Shown piece after piece: positions 8,200 through 16,370 of a stretch of 64,000 nt of DNA. Location: contig NZ_FRCM01000004.1 of assembly GCF_900142915.1 (NCBI RefSeq), positions 358,471-422,470 of the forward strand. Direction: 5' to 3'. Position 1 is the stretch's first letter; each line of letters starts with the position of its first letter. Source of the DNA: Mucilaginibacter sp. OK098 (GTDB lineage Bacteria; Bacteroidota; Bacteroidia; Sphingobacteriales; Sphingobacteriaceae). The notes below the pieces were generated by a model. It was not told the DNA's origin and ran no database searches. It was given only the letters and a program-made list of their open reading frames with translations. Both the position numbers and the translations under genes were made by a program.

Positions 8200-8374
8200 G
8201 TTGTGAAATGGTTTATGGCAAAGGTTTATAGTTCTTATCCAAAGAGCGACCGATTATTAACCATAACTAAAACTATTTGCACCAATATCCGTTAAAAAAT
8301 CATTATAAAATATCTAACCGTCTAATAATTAAAAGTTTATAGCCCGCCTGCCTATGAACTATTAACAACGAACT

Positions 8375-9154
8375 ATGAATAGCAATGAACCGTCAATTTT
8401 AGGCTACCCTGTTTCACTCGAAGTTTGCGCAAATTCGGTGACCTCGGCATTGGCGGCGCAAAATGGCGGGGCTTCACGTGTGGAGCTTTGTGAAAATTTG
8501 TTTGAAGGCGGAACTACCCCCAGCTACGGGGAAATATTAATGGCCCGCAAGCTGCTCCACATTAAGTTATATGTTTTGATAAGACCCCGTGGCGGCGATT
8601 TTTTATACAGCGACCTTGAGTTTAACATAATGATGGCCGATATAAGGTATTGTATTGAGGCCGGTTGTGATGGCGTTGTAATTGGGATGCTTAATGATGA
8701 TGGCACTATTGATAAAGCCCGCTGCGGAGAAATGATAACACTTGCAAAACAATGGGGCTTAGGCGTAACTTTTCATCGTGCCTTTGATATGTGCGCCGAC
8801 CTTTATCAGAGTATGGAAGATATTATAGAGCTGGGGTGTGAACGTATTTTAACCTCGGGTGGTAAAAGTACCGCAATGGAAGGTGCATATAATATTGCCC
8901 GGCTAATAAGCAAAGCGGCAAGCCGGATCTCGATAATGCCCGGTAGCGGGGTAAGCGAATCAAACGTTGCCGACCTGGTACGTTTTACAGGGGCTACTGA
9001 AGTACATTCATCTGCAAGGGTACATGTGCAGAGCAAAATGAAGTATAAAAATGAGCATATTATTATGGGTGATACCGTTGGCGATGAATACAGCAATGAT
9101 GTAACGGACGCAAGGCGCGTAAGTGAAATTATAAAATTGGCCAATACCCTTTGA
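8375..9154 (+). CDS. cutC: CutC family protein
   Basis: This 259-residue cytosolic TIM-barrel protein matches CutC, shown by LEVCANSVTSALAAQNGGASRVELC, the EGGTTPSYG loop, LIRPRGGDFLYSD, EAGCDGVVIGML, FHRAFDM, RILTSGG and EVHSSAR. The family was named for copper homeostasis, but that role is disputed and the biochemical activity is not established. The first ten residues (NSNEPSILGY) are not part of the core; the ATG at 8375 is the only suitable start. It is 175 nt downstream of the asparaginase on the same strand. Confidence 0.92.
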   Translation: MNSNEPSILGYPVSLEVCANSVTSALAAQNGGASRVELCENLFEGGTTPSYGEILMARKLLHIKLYVLIRPRGGDFLYSDLEFNIMMADIRYCIEAGCDGVVIGMLNDDGTIDKARCGEMITLAKQWGLGVTFHRAFDMCADLYQSMEDIIELGCERILTSGGKSTAMEGAYNIARLISKAASRISIMPGSGVSESNVADLVRFTGATEVHSSARVHVQSKMKYKNEHIIMGDTVGDEYSNDVTDARRVSEIIKLANTL

Positions 9155-9289
9155 TAAACCATATAACATTTAGTGGTTGAGCTTATAGATTCATCTAAAC
9201 AATTCTGATCAAAAATTCAAAATCACGCAGAAAATCAGCATATCACTTCTCCCTTAAATTTTATTCCGGGCAAATTCCAGTCAGATTTC

Positions 9290-9303
9290 CGGGAACGTTA
9301 CCG
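9290..9303. promoter_or_regulatory. LacI-type operator candidate, distal copy
   Basis: CGGGAACGTTACCG differs at one position from a perfect 14-bp palindrome and from the proximal copy at 9749-9762. An even-centred palindrome with a central CG is typical of LacI-family operators, which in bacteria often control sugar and starch genes. Confidence 0.55.
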
Positions 9304-9748
9304 TAAAGTAAATTAACTGTAAGTAAAAACAAGTTAGTGTATTAGGTACGTGTCCATTTAAGAATAAAGATCGTTTAGATTAAAATGCCCGGTAAAATTC
9401 AAACTTAATTAACGTGCAATTCTTATAAATTAAAAATTTCCTTAAAAGAAAAAGTTTATCAAAAGCATAGTTGATAAATATTAAAAACATTTACTAAAAA
9501 TTAATTTGCAATTATTAATCATTCCTGTAACTTAGTTTCCGTTCATAGCTTACGCCAATTGCTAAACCAATTACAACACTTATACCCTGTTCTGTTTAAA
9601 TTAAAAATTGATTTGGCTTAACCGCCACTTAAATAATAAAACTTACTTATTTGCATGCTTTTGTCATGTTTTTATAAATCCTGCTTAGTTTATTTAAAAC
9701 AGGTTTATTAAAATAAGTAATTACGACCAATGCTTTTGCATCGCATTC

Positions 9749-9762
9749 CGGGAACGTTCCCG
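9749..9762. promoter_or_regulatory. LacI-type operator candidate, proximal copy
   Basis: CGGGAACGTTCCCG is a perfect 14-bp palindrome ending 54 bp before the amylase ATG. The location and the central CG suit a LacI-family repressor or activator site. No LacI-family gene is present in this window, so the regulator would be encoded elsewhere. Confidence 0.65.
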
Positions 9763-9816
9763 AAATAATGAGAAAGACAATAAAACCAATTGTAAATATT
9801 ATTTAAAACCAAAATT

Positions 9817-11211
9817 ATGAAAAAACAATTCTACAGGCTAAGTCAGGCACTCCTGTTCATGGTATTGCTAACCTTTTCACAATGTAAAAAAACTGATGTG
9901 AAAGCAACCGCACCCGCGGTAAACCTTAAGATCAATAACACTTCTTCGTTTGCAGCCTCTGGCCCCGGCGGTGGCGTATTAATGCAGGCATTTTATTGGA
10001 ATACACCTACAGGTACATCCTGGTGGAGCACAGTGAACGGCAAAATAGCAGCATGGGATGCAGCAGGCATCTCTGCCATATGGCTTCCTCCTGCAACAAA
10101 AGGGCAAAGCGGCGGATCAAGCATGGGGTATGATCCTTTTGATTACTTTGATTTTGGCACCTATAATCAAATGGGGTCTGTAACTACCAGGTTTGGTAAT
10201 TTAACCGATCTTAATACATTAATAGCAAACGCGCATACCCACAATATACAGGTATATGCAGATATGGTATTGAACCATTGCAGTGGCGGCGCACTGGAGG
10301 CAAATCCTTACACCGGTACAAATACATATACTTCATTTACCCCGCTTTCGGGTAAATTCCTCAGAAGCTATAGCGATTTCCATCCAAATAATATTCATGC
10401 ATCAGACGAAGGCTCATTCGGAGGCTTTCCCGATCTGTGCCATGCACAGGCTAACGTTTCTAACTGGGTTTATAACGCCAGCTACAGTATGTCCCGCTAT
10501 TATAAAAACACCATGCATTATGATGGGTGGCGTTTTGATTACGTGTTGGGCTATGGCGCATGGGTTGTTCAAAACTATGTAAACAGCGTTGGTGGTTTTG
10601 CCGTAGGCGAAGACTGGGATGGCAATGCGGCAAATTTACAAAACTGGGTAAATGCTACCGGGGGTACTTCTTCTGCCTTTGATTTCGCTTGTTTTTATGC
10701 CATGCATTCAGCGTTTGACAGCCATGACCTTACCCATCTTAATGATGATATGCTGTTGAAAAGGAACGGCGCAAAATCCGTAACCTTTGTATCTAATCAT
10801 GATACGGATATTATTGGCGATAAATACTCGGCCTATGCCTATATTATGACCCATGAAGGCTATCCCTGCGTGTTTTACAATGACTATGAAACCTGGCTTA
10901 CTAAAAGCAGGATGAACAATTTGATCTGGATCCACAGAACATTAGCAGGTGGCACAACTACCAATTTATATTCCGCTACCGATCAATACATCGACAGGAG
11001 AAATGGCTACGGCGCTGCACCAGGTGTAATTGTATACTTTAACGGAACCGATTACTGGCAGCAACAATGGGTAACATCCAATTGGGCAAATCAACAGATC
11101 AAAGAATATACCGGGGCATCAAGCTGGATCCAAACAGTAGCTGCTGACGGTCGCGTGTTGATCCAGGCGCCTCCGCATGCTTATTCAATCTGGTCAGTTA
11201 CAGGTTATTGA
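9817..11211 (+). CDS. GH13 alpha-amylase lipoprotein (archaeal/plant-like)
   Basis: The enzyme should hydrolyse internal alpha-1,4 bonds of starch or glycogen. A lipoprotein signal ends at Cys23 (LTFSQC), so it is likely an outer-membrane or surface enzyme. GH13 catalytic sites are visible: Asp241 (nucleophile, in GWRFDYV), Glu265 (acid/base, in AVGEDWD) and Asp329 (in VSNHDTD). The sequence follows from memory the Pyrococcus-type enzyme closely (WRFDYVLGYGAWVV, NHDTDII, YEGYPCVFYNDYE-like, LIWIHRTLAGG, EYTGASSW), which is GH13 subfamily 7 rather than the usual Bacteroidota SusG type. It ends with a small C-terminal beta domain and has no starch-binding module. No susC/susD pair is adjacent. 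Confidence 0.92.
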   Translation: MKKQFYRLSQALLFMVLLTFSQCKKTDVKATAPAVNLKINNTSSFAASGPGGGVLMQAFYWNTPTGTSWWSTVNGKIAAWDAAGISAIWLPPATKGQSGGSSMGYDPFDYFDFGTYNQMGSVTTRFGNLTDLNTLIANAHTHNIQVYADMVLNHCSGGALEANPYTGTNTYTSFTPLSGKFLRSYSDFHPNNIHASDEGSFGGFPDLCHAQANVSNWVYNASYSMSRYYKNTMHYDGWRFDYVLGYGAWVVQNYVNSVGGFAVGEDWDGNAANLQNWVNATGGTSSAFDFACFYAMHSAFDSHDLTHLNDDMLLKRNGAKSVTFVSNHDTDIIGDKYSAYAYIMTHEGYPCVFYNDYETWLTKSRMNNLIWIHRTLAGGTTTNLYSATDQYIDRRNGYGAAPGVIVYFNGTDYWQQQWVTSNWANQQIKEYTGASSWIQTVAADGRVLIQAPPHAYSIWSVTGY

Positions 11212-11272
11212 TAATATTAATTTCCGAGGTTATGTCAAAAATATTAAACTTAAAGTCTTAAAATAAAACTCG

Positions 11273-11360
11273 GTCTTTGTGATCTCTGTGCCTTCTTTGC
11301 GTCCTCTGTGGTTAATTTTAAACCGCGAAGGGCGCAAAGAAGACACAGAGAGACACGGAG
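11273..11360. repeat. CTCTGTG/CACAGAG inverted repeat element
   Basis: TCTCTGTGCCTTCTTTGCG at 11283-11301 pairs with CGCAAAGAAGACACAGAGA at 11333-11351 with one mismatch, around the words CCTCTGTGGTTAATTTTAAA. A diverged relative lies at 22225-22316. The element would form a long hairpin between the amylase and the next lipoprotein gene and could stop or stabilise the amylase mRNA. Confidence 0.7.
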
Positions 11361-11410
11361 TATTCTTTTAATAAAACCCTTTTTAAACCAATACAGCACA
11401 AATCCACAAT

Positions 11411-12406
11411 ATGAAGCTATCCCTGTTAATCATTTTTACTGCCACTTTATTTTATAGCTGCACAAACAATAATAAAAAGCCACTAAGTAATGCAAATGAA
11501 TTAGCCTATAATGCCGATATTATAAACACTGGCGCATTAAATTTAGGAGCTGCCCTTACAGGAGTTATAAAACAGGGAGAGTTAAACGCACAACTCAAAT
11601 TTTCAAATACAGAATCAAAAGATCTGGAAATACAGGAAATTGCCATAAATACAATTGATGGTTCACATTCATTACCCACATCAGCATTCACGCCTTTTTT
11701 ATTAAAGCGGGGAAATGACACCTCCTTAACGTTAAAATTCAACCCCTATAATAATTATAAGCTTTACCAAATTACCGGGAAGCATGGGAGTTTTAAGCCA
11801 GCCTATAATTTTTCCATAACTTATAAAGCAACAGGCAGCGATAGTACATCAATTTTATCCCTAAAGGCCACCGCGGAAAAAAATGAGTACCTGGCTTACC
11901 TTAAAAAATATATAACACCTGTAATTGGTTACTCCTTTAACACCACTAATGGCTTTAACGAAAGACAAAAAAAGTATCTTGAAACCTTAAAGCAAATACC
12001 GCACCCCCCATTTGCATTTTTAAGCGATCAGGAAATTGCTGTTTCCGGTTTTAATTTTCGTTTGAAAAACTACTATCAGCAGGATACACTACATGCAGAG
12101 CTATTTATTGTAAATCATTCGGATTTCCTGGTAAAAATAATTCCGGATGCTTTTAATATTACTGCTTCAGGCAAGTCATTACCGGGAGATGTTAAAACGG
12201 TTAGCTTAGAAAAGGTTTCAGGTACGCAACAAAACATATCGATGATTGAAAAAGGAGACAGGGTGCTGATCCATTTTAAAAAGCACATCAAACTAAACGC
12301 ACCCGGAAAAGAGCACCTGCAGCTTCATATAACTAAAGCTTTTATGATCAAAGGCGATAAAGCCCTGTTTACTGAAGATCTTGAGCTATTACCGGCAAGT
12401 TTTTAA
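11411..12406 (+). CDS. Lipoprotein of unknown function
   Basis: I do not recognise this family. The 331-residue protein starts with a clear lipoprotein signal ending at Cys17 (TLFYSC) followed by an asparagine/lysine-rich linker. The rest is rich in beta-strand-like segments with alternating hydrophobic residues (KDLEIQEIAINTI, DTSLTLKFNPYN, AELFIVNHSDFLVKIIPDAFNI, EHLQLHITKAFMI), which suggests one or two immunoglobulin-like domains. It is probably anchored in the periplasm or outer membrane. It follows the amylase by 199 nt with a hairpin repeat between them, so it is not clearly in the same operon. Confidence 0.7.
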   Translation: MKLSLLIIFTATLFYSCTNNNKKPLSNANELAYNADIINTGALNLGAALTGVIKQGELNAQLKFSNTESKDLEIQEIAINTIDGSHSLPTSAFTPFLLKRGNDTSLTLKFNPYNNYKLYQITGKHGSFKPAYNFSITYKATGSDSTSILSLKATAEKNEYLAYLKKYITPVIGYSFNTTNGFNERQKKYLETLKQIPHPPFAFLSDQEIAVSGFNFRLKNYYQQDTLHAELFIVNHSDFLVKIIPDAFNITASGKSLPGDVKTVSLEKVSGTQQNISMIEKGDRVLIHFKKHIKLNAPGKEHLQLHITKAFMIKGDKALFTEDLELLPASF

Positions 12407-12601
12407 AATCATTTGCTATGTATCAGGAATGGCGGCTTTTCCGTAACAATAAAAAGGTAATACCTATGGTGTTGTATATTGTTTCCACTGATCAAGCTTA
12501 TATACCTTTATAATAATTTTAATGCAACTAAATTCAGAAAAGAACAATTTAGTCGGCTCAACTAATTTGGCAATCTCACAATATTAGCTTATTATTATAT
12601 T

Positions 12602-13162
12602 ATGCTTTATTTCAATTACTTGGGGATAATTTTCGGCGTATCAGAGCTATTACTGCTTATTTTAAAAAGATCAAAAAAGTCGGGGGTCAAAGCCTCAAAT
12701 GATGGTAGGTCATTACCATTTTTATGGATAATTATAACAGCATGTATAATAATTGGCCCCCTGATTACCAAAAGGCAGGCATTGGGAGCAATAAATTCAA
12801 CCATAACCCTGCCTGCAGGTATTATTATAGTAATAGCTGGCTTTATTACCAGGTGGATAACTATAATTCAATTAGGCAGCATGTTCACGGTTGATGTTGC
12901 CATCTCTAACTCACATGTTTTGAAAACAAATGGCATGTATAAATTAGTAAGGCACCCAAGCTATTTAGGCCTAATGCTCATAATAGCAGGTTTAGCCGTT
13001 TTATTAAATAACTGGCTTTCCTTTATAATTATCGTCATACCCATATCTATTGTACTTAACTATCGCATGCTTGTGGAAGAAAAGGCACTGACCGGCGAGT
13101 TTGGCGATCAATACCTTAGCTACATGCAAAAGGTTAAAAGAATAATTCCTTTTATTTATTGA
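12602..13162 (+). CDS. Isoprenylcysteine carboxyl methyltransferase family protein
   Basis: This 186-residue protein has four to five membrane helices and the ICMT/PEMT C-terminal signature: MYKLVRHPSYLGLMLIIAGLA, then a hydrophobic pair of helices, then NYRMLVEEKAL and GDQYLSYMQKVKRIIPF. Bacterial members methylate lipids or small hydrophobic substrates with S-adenosylmethionine in the inner membrane, but the substrate here is not known. It is a different branch from the methyltransferase at 51688-52188, which is paired with a polyketide synthase. No operon partner is evident. Confidence 0.85.
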   Translation: MLYFNYLGIIFGVSELLLLILKRSKKSGVKASNDGRSLPFLWIIITACIIIGPLITKRQALGAINSTITLPAGIIIVIAGFITRWITIIQLGSMFTVDVAISNSHVLKTNGMYKLVRHPSYLGLMLIIAGLAVLLNNWLSFIIIVIPISIVLNYRMLVEEKALTGEFGDQYLSYMQKVKRIIPFIY

Positions 13163-13275
13163 TTTAAGGTTTTCGCTCTTTCGTCCTCGCAGGGTCTCCT
13201 GAATTCTATTAAGTTAAGAGAACGTTGGCTATAACTAACCACACAGCAACGTCCAATAGCCCCACCTAAATCCTC
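13163..13275. repeat. Left part of an interrupted CCTCC/GGAGG repeat
   Basis: The words CCCACCTAAATCCTCCCCGG at 13261-13280 match the intact copy at 57611-57630. In that copy the sequence continues directly into TAGGGAGGACTTG, whereas here it is broken by the 265-bp element at 13285-13549 and resumes as TTGGGAGGACTTG at 13554. No gene is visible between 13163 and 13699. Confidence 0.65.
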
Positions 13276-13558
13276 CCCGGTTGGCTACCGTGTACCCACA
13301 TCTTTTATTTCAATTAATTATCAAGAAAGGCTGCTCCGCTAGGAGCAAAATATTGGTAGAAAAATAGAAAATAATAAATTTTCGCTCCGTAGGTGCGAAA
13401 CCTATTGGACTATTTTACCACGGATTTTCTTTAACCAACCAAAAGGCGGAATAAGTGTTGTACCTACGGCACAAAAAATATTTTTTGACATTTCTCTACC
13501 AATATTGAACCCCTCTGGGGTTTTATAAAAAGATGTGGGTACACGGTAGCCCGGTTGG
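13276..13558. mobile_element. MITE-like element with 22-bp inverted ends and 9-bp target duplication
   Basis: The element spans 13285-13549. Its left end CTACCGTGTACCCACATCTTTT is the exact reverse complement of its right end at 13528-13549. It is flanked by CCCGGTTGG at 13276-13284 and again at 13550-13558, a 9-bp direct repeat as left by transposition. The 265-bp interior has no coding frame but holds a GCTCC-GCTA-GGAGC hairpin (13333-13346), a TTCGC-GCGAA hairpin (13381-13399) and a second inverted pair, AATATTGGTAGA (13349-13360) with TCTACCAATATT (13495-13506). It is a non-autonomous element that would need a transposase from elsewhere. Confidence 0.78.
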
Positions 13559-13699
13559 GAGGACTTGAAAAAATAAACGCGGGCGAAGCTAAAGTCTCTC
13601 CGCTAATCAGCGGAGGAGATTTAGAGGGGCTATATGTTTATGGTGCCCTTAACTTAATTGCATTGGAGAAATCCTAAAGAGCCAGTGGTCTTCACCTAA

Positions 13700-14086
13700 T
13701 CAACTTTCCTTCAGCACTGATAAAATATTCCCTGCCGGATCTTTAAACCAGGCAATATCCGGGCCGTAGCCGTTACCGCGCATAATTCCTTTTTCATCGG
13801 TTTTTATTTCTCCAAAATCATATTGCTCAAATTTCACACCTGCTTTTATAAGCTCATCCACGGCTTTATCAATATCAGCTATGGCAAAATTTAAGATAGT
13901 GAAGGTTGCAGGTTCATGATTGGGTTTAGGGTAAACTACTATATTTGTCCCCCCTGCTATTTTAAGTGTCATTATTCCCATATCGTTTTCAGAAACCTCA
14001 ATCCCGAGTATCCCGTTATAAAACTCTTTTGCTTTTTGCATGTCGTTTACTGAGAAACCACTGAATGCTTTTGTGTTTTTAAACAT
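13700..14086 (-). CDS. VOC/glyoxalase superfamily protein
   Basis: The 128-residue protein is a single vicinal-oxygen-chelate unit: [24 protein letters not shown], then [15 protein letters not shown], then [29 protein letters not shown] and the closing [13 protein letters not shown]. These repeat the beta-alpha-beta-beta-beta pattern of glyoxalase I-like and dioxygenase-like proteins. Some expected metal-binding residues are hard to place, so no enzyme activity is assigned. It is cytosolic and lies 24 nt downstream of a small RNA polymerase alpha-CTD-like protein, so the two may be co-transcribed. Confidence 0.85.
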   Translation of the reverse strand: MFKNTKAFSGFSVNDMQKAKEFYNGILGIEVSENDMGIMTLKIAGGTNIVVYPKPNHEPATFTILNFAIADIDKAVDELIKAGVKFEQYDFGEIKTDEKGIMRGNGYGPDIAWFKDPAGNILSVLKES

Positions 14087-14110
14087 AATTTAATTGGTTT
14101 GATGGGGGTT

Positions 14111-14407
14111 TTATTTCCCTTTGTTCTTAAATGATAATCCTTCGGCAGCTAATGCAGCCTGCAATTTGGGCATGGAAGCCGGCCCCATCCCATGCAGCTT
14201 TAAAATATCAGCTTTGGTAAATTCTGAAAGCTGTTTTACAGTTTTTATTCCTTTGTTCTCCAAAGCCCGCCTTGCTGGTGCTCCCAGTAATGAAAGGAAA
14301 CCATCGGCCGGTTTGCGTTCCTGCTCACAAACGGGGCATGTGGGGCAATCGCTGCTTTTGTAATATTCATGGCCTTTTTCGCAGGTTCTTAAGTTTTTGT
14401 TTGCCAT
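14111..14407 (-). CDS. Zinc-ribbon protein with RNA polymerase alpha-CTD-like helix-hairpin-helix
   Basis: The start is taken at the ATG at 14407 (MANKNLRTCEKG), giving 98 residues, because the upstream extension to 14455 has no domain character. The N-terminal half has CxxC-type cysteines (TCEKG, CPTCPVC), likely a zinc ribbon. The C-terminal half, PARRALENKGIKTVKQLSEFTKADILKLHGMGPASMPKLQAAL, closely resembles the helix-hairpin-helix domain at the C terminus of the RNA polymerase alpha subunit. Stand-alone proteins of this kind are common in Bacteroidota but unassigned; DNA binding is a reasonable expectation. Confidence 0.8.
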   Translation of the reverse strand: MANKNLRTCEKGHEYYKSSDCPTCPVCEQERKPADGFLSLLGAPARRALENKGIKTVKQLSEFTKADILKLHGMGPASMPKLQAALAAEGLSFKNKGK

Positions 14408-14567
14408 CGTGTTTTCATTGAATACAAACAAATTTAAGGGTCTTAAACTGCCCACAGCGGGTGCAGACGTGCCAATTTACTATACAAATTGTGCCATATG
14501 CTTGTTTTAATTTACTTCAAAATAAGTAAGGGTACGATTAATCTGCGCTGTTCTACAAATTCGCATA

Positions 14568-14575
14568 TAAATTTG
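14568..14575 (+). promoter_or_regulatory. -7 promoter box of the small hypothetical gene
   Basis: TAAATTTG matches TAnnTTTG exactly, 18 bases before the ATG at 14594. This supports that ATG over the longer frame beginning at 14489, which would start upstream of the promoter. Confidence 0.5.
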
Positions 14576-14593
14576 ATACCTTTACCCACTTAC

Positions 14594-14935
14594 ATGGAAG
14601 AAAGAAAATACTTAACTACCTGGAAAAGGTATATCCCGGTTATTCGTTTGCATTTAAAAAGAAGCCTTAACGAAGAACAGCAGTTTAAATTAAACATTAC
14701 TGATTTTGAATCGGCAGGCGACCGTGGAAAATCGGGCTACACCTTCAATATTGCTTTGGAGAACGGCAAAGTAACCAATAACATCAGCGGATCAGCTGTT
14801 GCGCGTGATCTGTATGAGGCATTAAAAAATGATGAAGCCATAAAAGCTATGCTTGTAAACAGGAGCATAAAAATAAGCGTAGGTAAATCATTTGTCCTGA
14901 GCATAAAAAACAACCATATTTCCGCTTTTAAATAG
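14594..14935 (+). CDS. Small hypothetical protein
   Basis: The 113-residue product starts MEERKYLTTWKRYIPV. I chose this ATG because a -7 box lies directly upstream and the longer frame from 14489 has an unlikely N terminus. No family is recognised. The protein is charged and soluble, with predicted beta strands (FKLNITDFE, YTFNIALENGKV, SIKISVGKSFVLSIKNNHIS) and a helix (ARDLYEALKNDEAIKAML). No signal peptide or membrane helix is present. It is divergent from the alpha-CTD-like gene. Confidence 0.65.
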   Translation: MEERKYLTTWKRYIPVIRLHLKRSLNEEQQFKLNITDFESAGDRGKSGYTFNIALENGKVTNNISGSAVARDLYEALKNDEAIKAMLVNRSIKISVGKSFVLSIKNNHISAFK

Positions 14936-15045
14936 GTCACCCCTATTTTTATGTCCAGGGATAGTGTGCAATTATTTGTTACACGCTTTCAAGATATAAG
15001 AAACATTTTCCTGTGCTATTAGTTTAGTGTTTAAATAATTCTATT

Positions 15046-15597
15046 ATGAACACTAACAGACTTTCCGATCCGCTTGCAAAAGCATTGAACGATCAGATGA
15101 CTAATGAAGCGCATAATGCACAGATCTATCTCAGTTATGCTGCGTGGGCCAGCGATAAAGGCTATGAAGGTATTGCCAACTTCCTCTTTCGCCACTCGAA
15201 TGAGGAACGCAATCACATGATGAAATTCCTGGAATACATTTTAAAAAGAGGTGGAAAAGTAGTAGTTACAACAATCCCGGAACCAGGACCTGATCCGGCA
15301 AGCGTGAACGATTGCTTTGAAAAGGTATTTAAATCGGAAGTAGAAAACACTGCAAAGATCTATAAGATTGTTGACTTGAGCCTGCAGGAGAAAGACTGGG
15401 CAACCTGGAACTTTATACAATGGTTTGTAAAAGAGCAAACAGAAGAAGAAACCATGGCGCTTGACCTGCTGGCTAAGATCAAAAAAGCAGGCGGTGCAAA
15501 GGCTAATGCTGATGCCCTGTACACCCTGGATAATGATTTGGGTAAAACACCTGATGACGCAGTACTGGCGCAGGATACCAGCGTAGAGAATCCATAA
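15046..15597 (+). CDS. ftnA: Ferritin
   Basis: This 183-residue protein is a bacterial non-haem ferritin that oxidises and stores iron in a 24-subunit cytosolic shell. Ferroxidase ligands are recognisable in the helices: LNDQMTNEAHNAQIYLSYAAWA with the first glutamate, HSNEERNHMMKFLEYI with the ExxH pair, and IQWFVKEQTEEETMALDLLAKI with the distal glutamates. It opens with LSDPLAKALNDQ as in most Bacteroidota ferritins. The last 15 residues are an acidic tail. A strong palindrome at 15666-15696 lies downstream. Confidence 0.95.
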   Translation: MNTNRLSDPLAKALNDQMTNEAHNAQIYLSYAAWASDKGYEGIANFLFRHSNEERNHMMKFLEYILKRGGKVVVTTIPEPGPDPASVNDCFEKVFKSEVENTAKIYKIVDLSLQEKDWATWNFIQWFVKEQTEEETMALDLLAKIKKAGGAKANADALYTLDNDLGKTPDDAVLAQDTSVENP

Positions 15598-15665
15598 AAA
15601 ATTAATAAAACATTCCCTTTGCCATTCTTCGCTCGTGCTACCCATGACAAGTTTCAACGCCGTTA

Positions 15666-15696
15666 GATTTACGAAGTTTTTAAAACTTCGTAAATC
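15666..15696. terminator. Palindromic hairpin after ferritin
   Basis: GATTTACGAAGTTTT and its exact complement AAAACTTCGTAAATC flank a single base. The 15-bp stem lies between the convergent ferritin and DUF1801 genes and could end transcription from both sides. A similar stem, with ACGAAGTTTT in the same place, lies at 33226-33258. Confidence 0.55.
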
Positions 15697-15780
15697 TTTA
15701 TATCCTTGTTATTTCTCCTTCAGACTTTCCCGAGGGTTCATATCTCAGCATGGCAAAGCGGTAGTGTCTCCATTTGAAAT

Positions 15781-16212
15781 TTAATTTTCACTCGTAACCT
15801 TAACCCCATATCGTATTGCCGCTTCCAGTATGCTAATGTTTATATCTTTTAGATTATTGAACCTAATGCAATACCCGGTCACGCTCGCCTTACCTAGTTC
15901 TTTTCCATACGTTTGGGCTAAATATGTCTTATCCTCAATACCAAGGATATAGATAGAGATTCCTGTTTTGTTTGCGCTCATACCAATTTGATAAAACTCC
16001 CTGGTTTTTCCATCAGTATATTTCATGGTATAAAGTCCATATCCTATATTAGGATTAGAAACAGTTTTATTTTCACTGTTTTTACCATCCAAGAACCATA
16101 ATTTACATGCTGGCATTACTTCCAGAATGATGCGGTGCAACTCTCGCATGTCGCTGCGCTTTGATTCAGATTGGCTGGAAATATACTCTTCGATTTGTTC
16201 TTGTATATCCAT
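15781..16212 (-). CDS. DUF1801 family protein
   Basis: The 143-residue cytosolic protein matches the DUF1801/YdhG-like fold: MDIQEQIEEYISSQSESKRSDMRELHRII, then MPACKLWFLDGKN, NIGYGLYTMKYTDGKTREFYQIGMSANKTGISIYI and a C-terminal helix after GYCIRFNNLKDI. The family is related to frataxin-like and SufE-like small folds but has no proven activity. It is isolated, with a strong palindrome at its 3' side and 158 nt of AT-rich DNA at its 5' side. Confidence 0.82.
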   Translation of the reverse strand: MDIQEQIEEYISSQSESKRSDMRELHRIILEVMPACKLWFLDGKNSENKTVSNPNIGYGLYTMKYTDGKTREFYQIGMSANKTGISIYILGIEDKTYLAQTYGKELGKASVTGYCIRFNNLKDINISILEAAIRYGVKVTSEN

Positions 16213-16370
16213 ATGAAATAATAAATAATAGGTTGCTTACCTTGCCTTTTCAAATCTCGCTTTATTTTTAGTCATACACTAATTCATTTCTTTCACTTTT
16301 CTTCGAAAGTACTTTCCTCTTTTCTATGGTTCATCATTCAAATTTCAAACTGAGACACCACCCAAATTGC

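Larger units (their letters stand above)
9155..9816. other. Long regulatory region before the amylase
   Basis: These 662 bases contain no convincing frame. They are very AT-rich and carry two related palindromes at 9290-9303 and 9749-9762 that are described separately. No hairpin followed by a T-run and no clear TAnnTTTG box near the amylase start is visible. An unusually long leader for a single enzyme suggests regulated expression, possibly with DNA looping between the two palindromes. Confidence 0.55.

Noticed and set aside
14489..14593. N-terminal extension of the small hypothetical gene
   Set aside because: A -7 box at 14568-14575 lies inside the extension and the ATG at 14594 follows it, so the extension is not likely translated.
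15666..15696. Palindrome as a mobile-element end
   Set aside because: It is a single isolated stem between convergent genes with no partner end nearby; a terminator role is simpler.
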